Origin: Prevotella sp.
Lineage (GTDB): Bacteria; Bacteroidota; Bacteroidia; Bacteroidales; Bacteroidaceae
Length of the DNA: 33,293 bases
Direction: 5' to 3'
NCBI GenBank assembly: GCA_017459445.1
Contig: JAFUDJ010000027.1
Coordinates: forward strand, 1-33,293
This document shows, piece after piece, positions 32,232-33,293 of the stretch. A model generated the notes under the pieces. It saw only the letters and a list, made by a program, of their open reading frames with translations, was not told where the DNA came from and made no database searches. Made by a program: the position numbers and the translations under genes. Positions within the stretch are counted from its first letter, which is position 1; every line of letters begins with the position of its first letter.

Positions 32232-32720
32232 CTACTCGGCCTTGGCTTCTTCAGCGGGAGCCTCAGCAGCAGGAGCCTCGGCTACAGGTGCCTCAGCCTT
32301 GGGAGCAGACTTGCGCGAACGGCGGGTCTTCTTCTCGGCCTTGGGAGCCTTGAGCATGTTCTCATCGAAGTCGACAAGCTCGATGAAAGCAATGTCAGCG
32401 GCGTCGCCCTGACGGCTGCCAAGCTTGATGATGCGGGTGTAGCCACCAGGACGGTCACCCACCTTCTGGGCTACAGGGCCGAAGAGCTCCTTCAGCGCCT
32501 CCTTGTTCTGCAGATAGCTGAACACAACGCGGCGGCTGTTGGTGCTGTCGTCCTTGGAGCGCGTGATGAGCGGCTCAACATATTTCTTGAGTGCCTTTGC
32601 CTTGGCGAGGGTCGTAGTGATTCTTTTGTGCATAATCAACGAGATGGCCATGTTGGCAAGCATGGCACGGCGATGGTCAGCAGTACGGCCCAGATGATTG
32701 AATTTTCTTCCGTGTCTCAT
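32232..32720 (-). CDS. rplQ: 50S ribosomal protein L17
   Basis: 162 residues. The conserved part [20 protein letters not shown] through [22 protein letters not shown] is about 125 residues, the usual L17 length. A C-terminal extension of about 35 residues, rich in Lys/Arg then Ala/Glu/Pro ([19 protein letters not shown]), follows. Such tails are common in Bacteroidetes ribosomal proteins. The gene sits 9 bp after rpoA, the standard order at the end of the alpha operon. Confidence 0.97.
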   Translation of the reverse strand: MRHGRKFNHLGRTADHRRAMLANMAISLIMHKRITTTLAKAKALKKYVEPLITRSKDDSTNSRRVVFSYLQNKEALKELFGPVAQKVGDRPGGYTRIIKLGSRQGDAADIAFIELVDFDENMLKAPKAEKKTRRSRKSAPKAEAPVAEAPAAEAPAEEAKAE

Positions 32721-32729
32721 TTTTGTTTT

Positions 32730-33293
32730 TTACTCTTTATCAAGTTTATACTTTGAAATATCGGTTCCAAACGACAGATTCAGACTCTCGAGCAAATCAT
32801 CAAGCTCCGTGAGCGATTTCTTACCGAAGTTGCGGAACTTCAAGAGGTCAGTCTTGTTGTACTGAACGAGGTCGCCAAGTGTCTCGACATCAGCAGCCTT
32901 CAGACAGTTGAGGGCACGAACTGAAAGGTTCATGTCAACCAACTTGGTCTTCAGCAACTGGCGCATGTGCAGGACTTCCTCATCAAACTCCTGATTACCC
33001 TCGACATCACTGGTCTCTAAGGTTATCTTCTCGTCGGAGAAGAGCATGAAGTGGTAGATGAGGATTTTGGCTGCCTCCTTCAAGGCATCCTTCGGGTGTA
33101 TGGAACCATCCGTCGTCACCTCCAGCACGAGCTTGTCGTAGTCGGTCTTCTGCTCGACACGATACGGCTCAACGCTGTACTTGACGTTGCGGATTGGGGT
33201 GTAGATTGAGTCAATAGCTATCACATTGACATCGGTGCAGAACTCGCGATTCTCATCGGCGGGAACATAGCCTCGGCCCTTATTGATAGTGAG
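32730..33293 (-). CDS. rpoA: RNA polymerase subunit alpha, C-terminal part (cut by window edge)
   Basis: The open frame continues to the right edge ([19 protein letters not shown] precedes the internal GTG at 33224), so only the last 187 or so residues are seen. The end of the N-terminal assembly domain is present ([34 protein letters not shown]). The C-terminal domain follows ([39 protein letters not shown]). It should be followed upstream, outside the window, by rpsD and other alpha-operon genes. Confidence 0.97.
   Translation of the reverse strand, partial: LTINKGRGYVPADENREFCTDVNVIAIDSIYTPIRNVKYSVEPYRVEQKTDYDKLVLEVTTDGSIHPKDALKEAAKILIYHFMLFSDEKITLETSDVEGNQEFDEEVLHMRQLLKTKLVDMNLSVRALNCLKAADVETLGDLVQYNKTDLLKFRNFGKKSLTELDDLLESLNLSFGTDISKYKLDKE

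Overview
The window looks like chromosomal DNA from a Bacteroidales bacterium, most likely Prevotella or a close relative. The evidence is a SusC/SusD pair with partner lipoproteins, the Bacteroidetes promoter (TTTG, about 20 bp, TAnnTTTG) in front of many genes, DUF4834 and four-helix-bundle-suffix genes, two secreted proteins ending in a C-terminal sorting tail of the type common in Prevotella, and GC-rich genes separated by AT-rich spacers. The genus is an inference.

Layout, left to right. (1) 1-2127: the tail of an ISL3-type transposase, tRNA-Asn (-) and an S41 C-terminal processing protease. (2) 2215-2329: an orphan promoter plus terminator that could make a small RNA. (3) 2370-5816 (-): an operon-like set of iron-type alcohol dehydrogenase, PdxA-type dehydrogenase and four-carbon acid sugar kinase. 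It probably degrades a threonate or erythronate-like acid to dihydroxyacetone phosphate. (4) 6125-10357 (-): thioredoxin and DNA polymerase III alpha. (5) 10479-12335 (+): phospholipid genes psd and pssA plus a DUF4834 gene. (6) 12405-15632: pyrH (-), then birA, a four-helix-bundle/zinc-ribbon protein and tadA (+). (7) 15722-28591 (-): a nutrient-uptake locus (SusC, SusD, zinc metallohydrolase lipoprotein, DUF4302 lipoprotein, secreted protein with sorting tail), followed by a separately promoted M6-type metalloprotease. (8) 28849-31081: coiled-coil lipoprotein and rsmI (-), then divergent tdk (+). (9) 31112-33293: tRNA-Lys and an AraC regulator (+), then rplQ and the end of rpoA (-).

The most unusual feature is in the spacers. 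Four gene junctions (before pdxA, pyrH, the four-helix-bundle gene and tadA) hold arrays of a phased 8-bp unit, NNTCGAAA. All four have the same orientation relative to the downstream gene. Three begin at or just after the upstream stop codon, and all end in an A-rich stretch before the next start codon. Two arrays are exactly 16 units (128 bp) long. Other junctions carry purine-rich 7-bp arrays or 22-bp periodic arrays with inverted halves. These look like a family of short-period elements placed at operon junctions and in 5' leaders. A 9-bp repeat has also expanded in frame inside dnaE.
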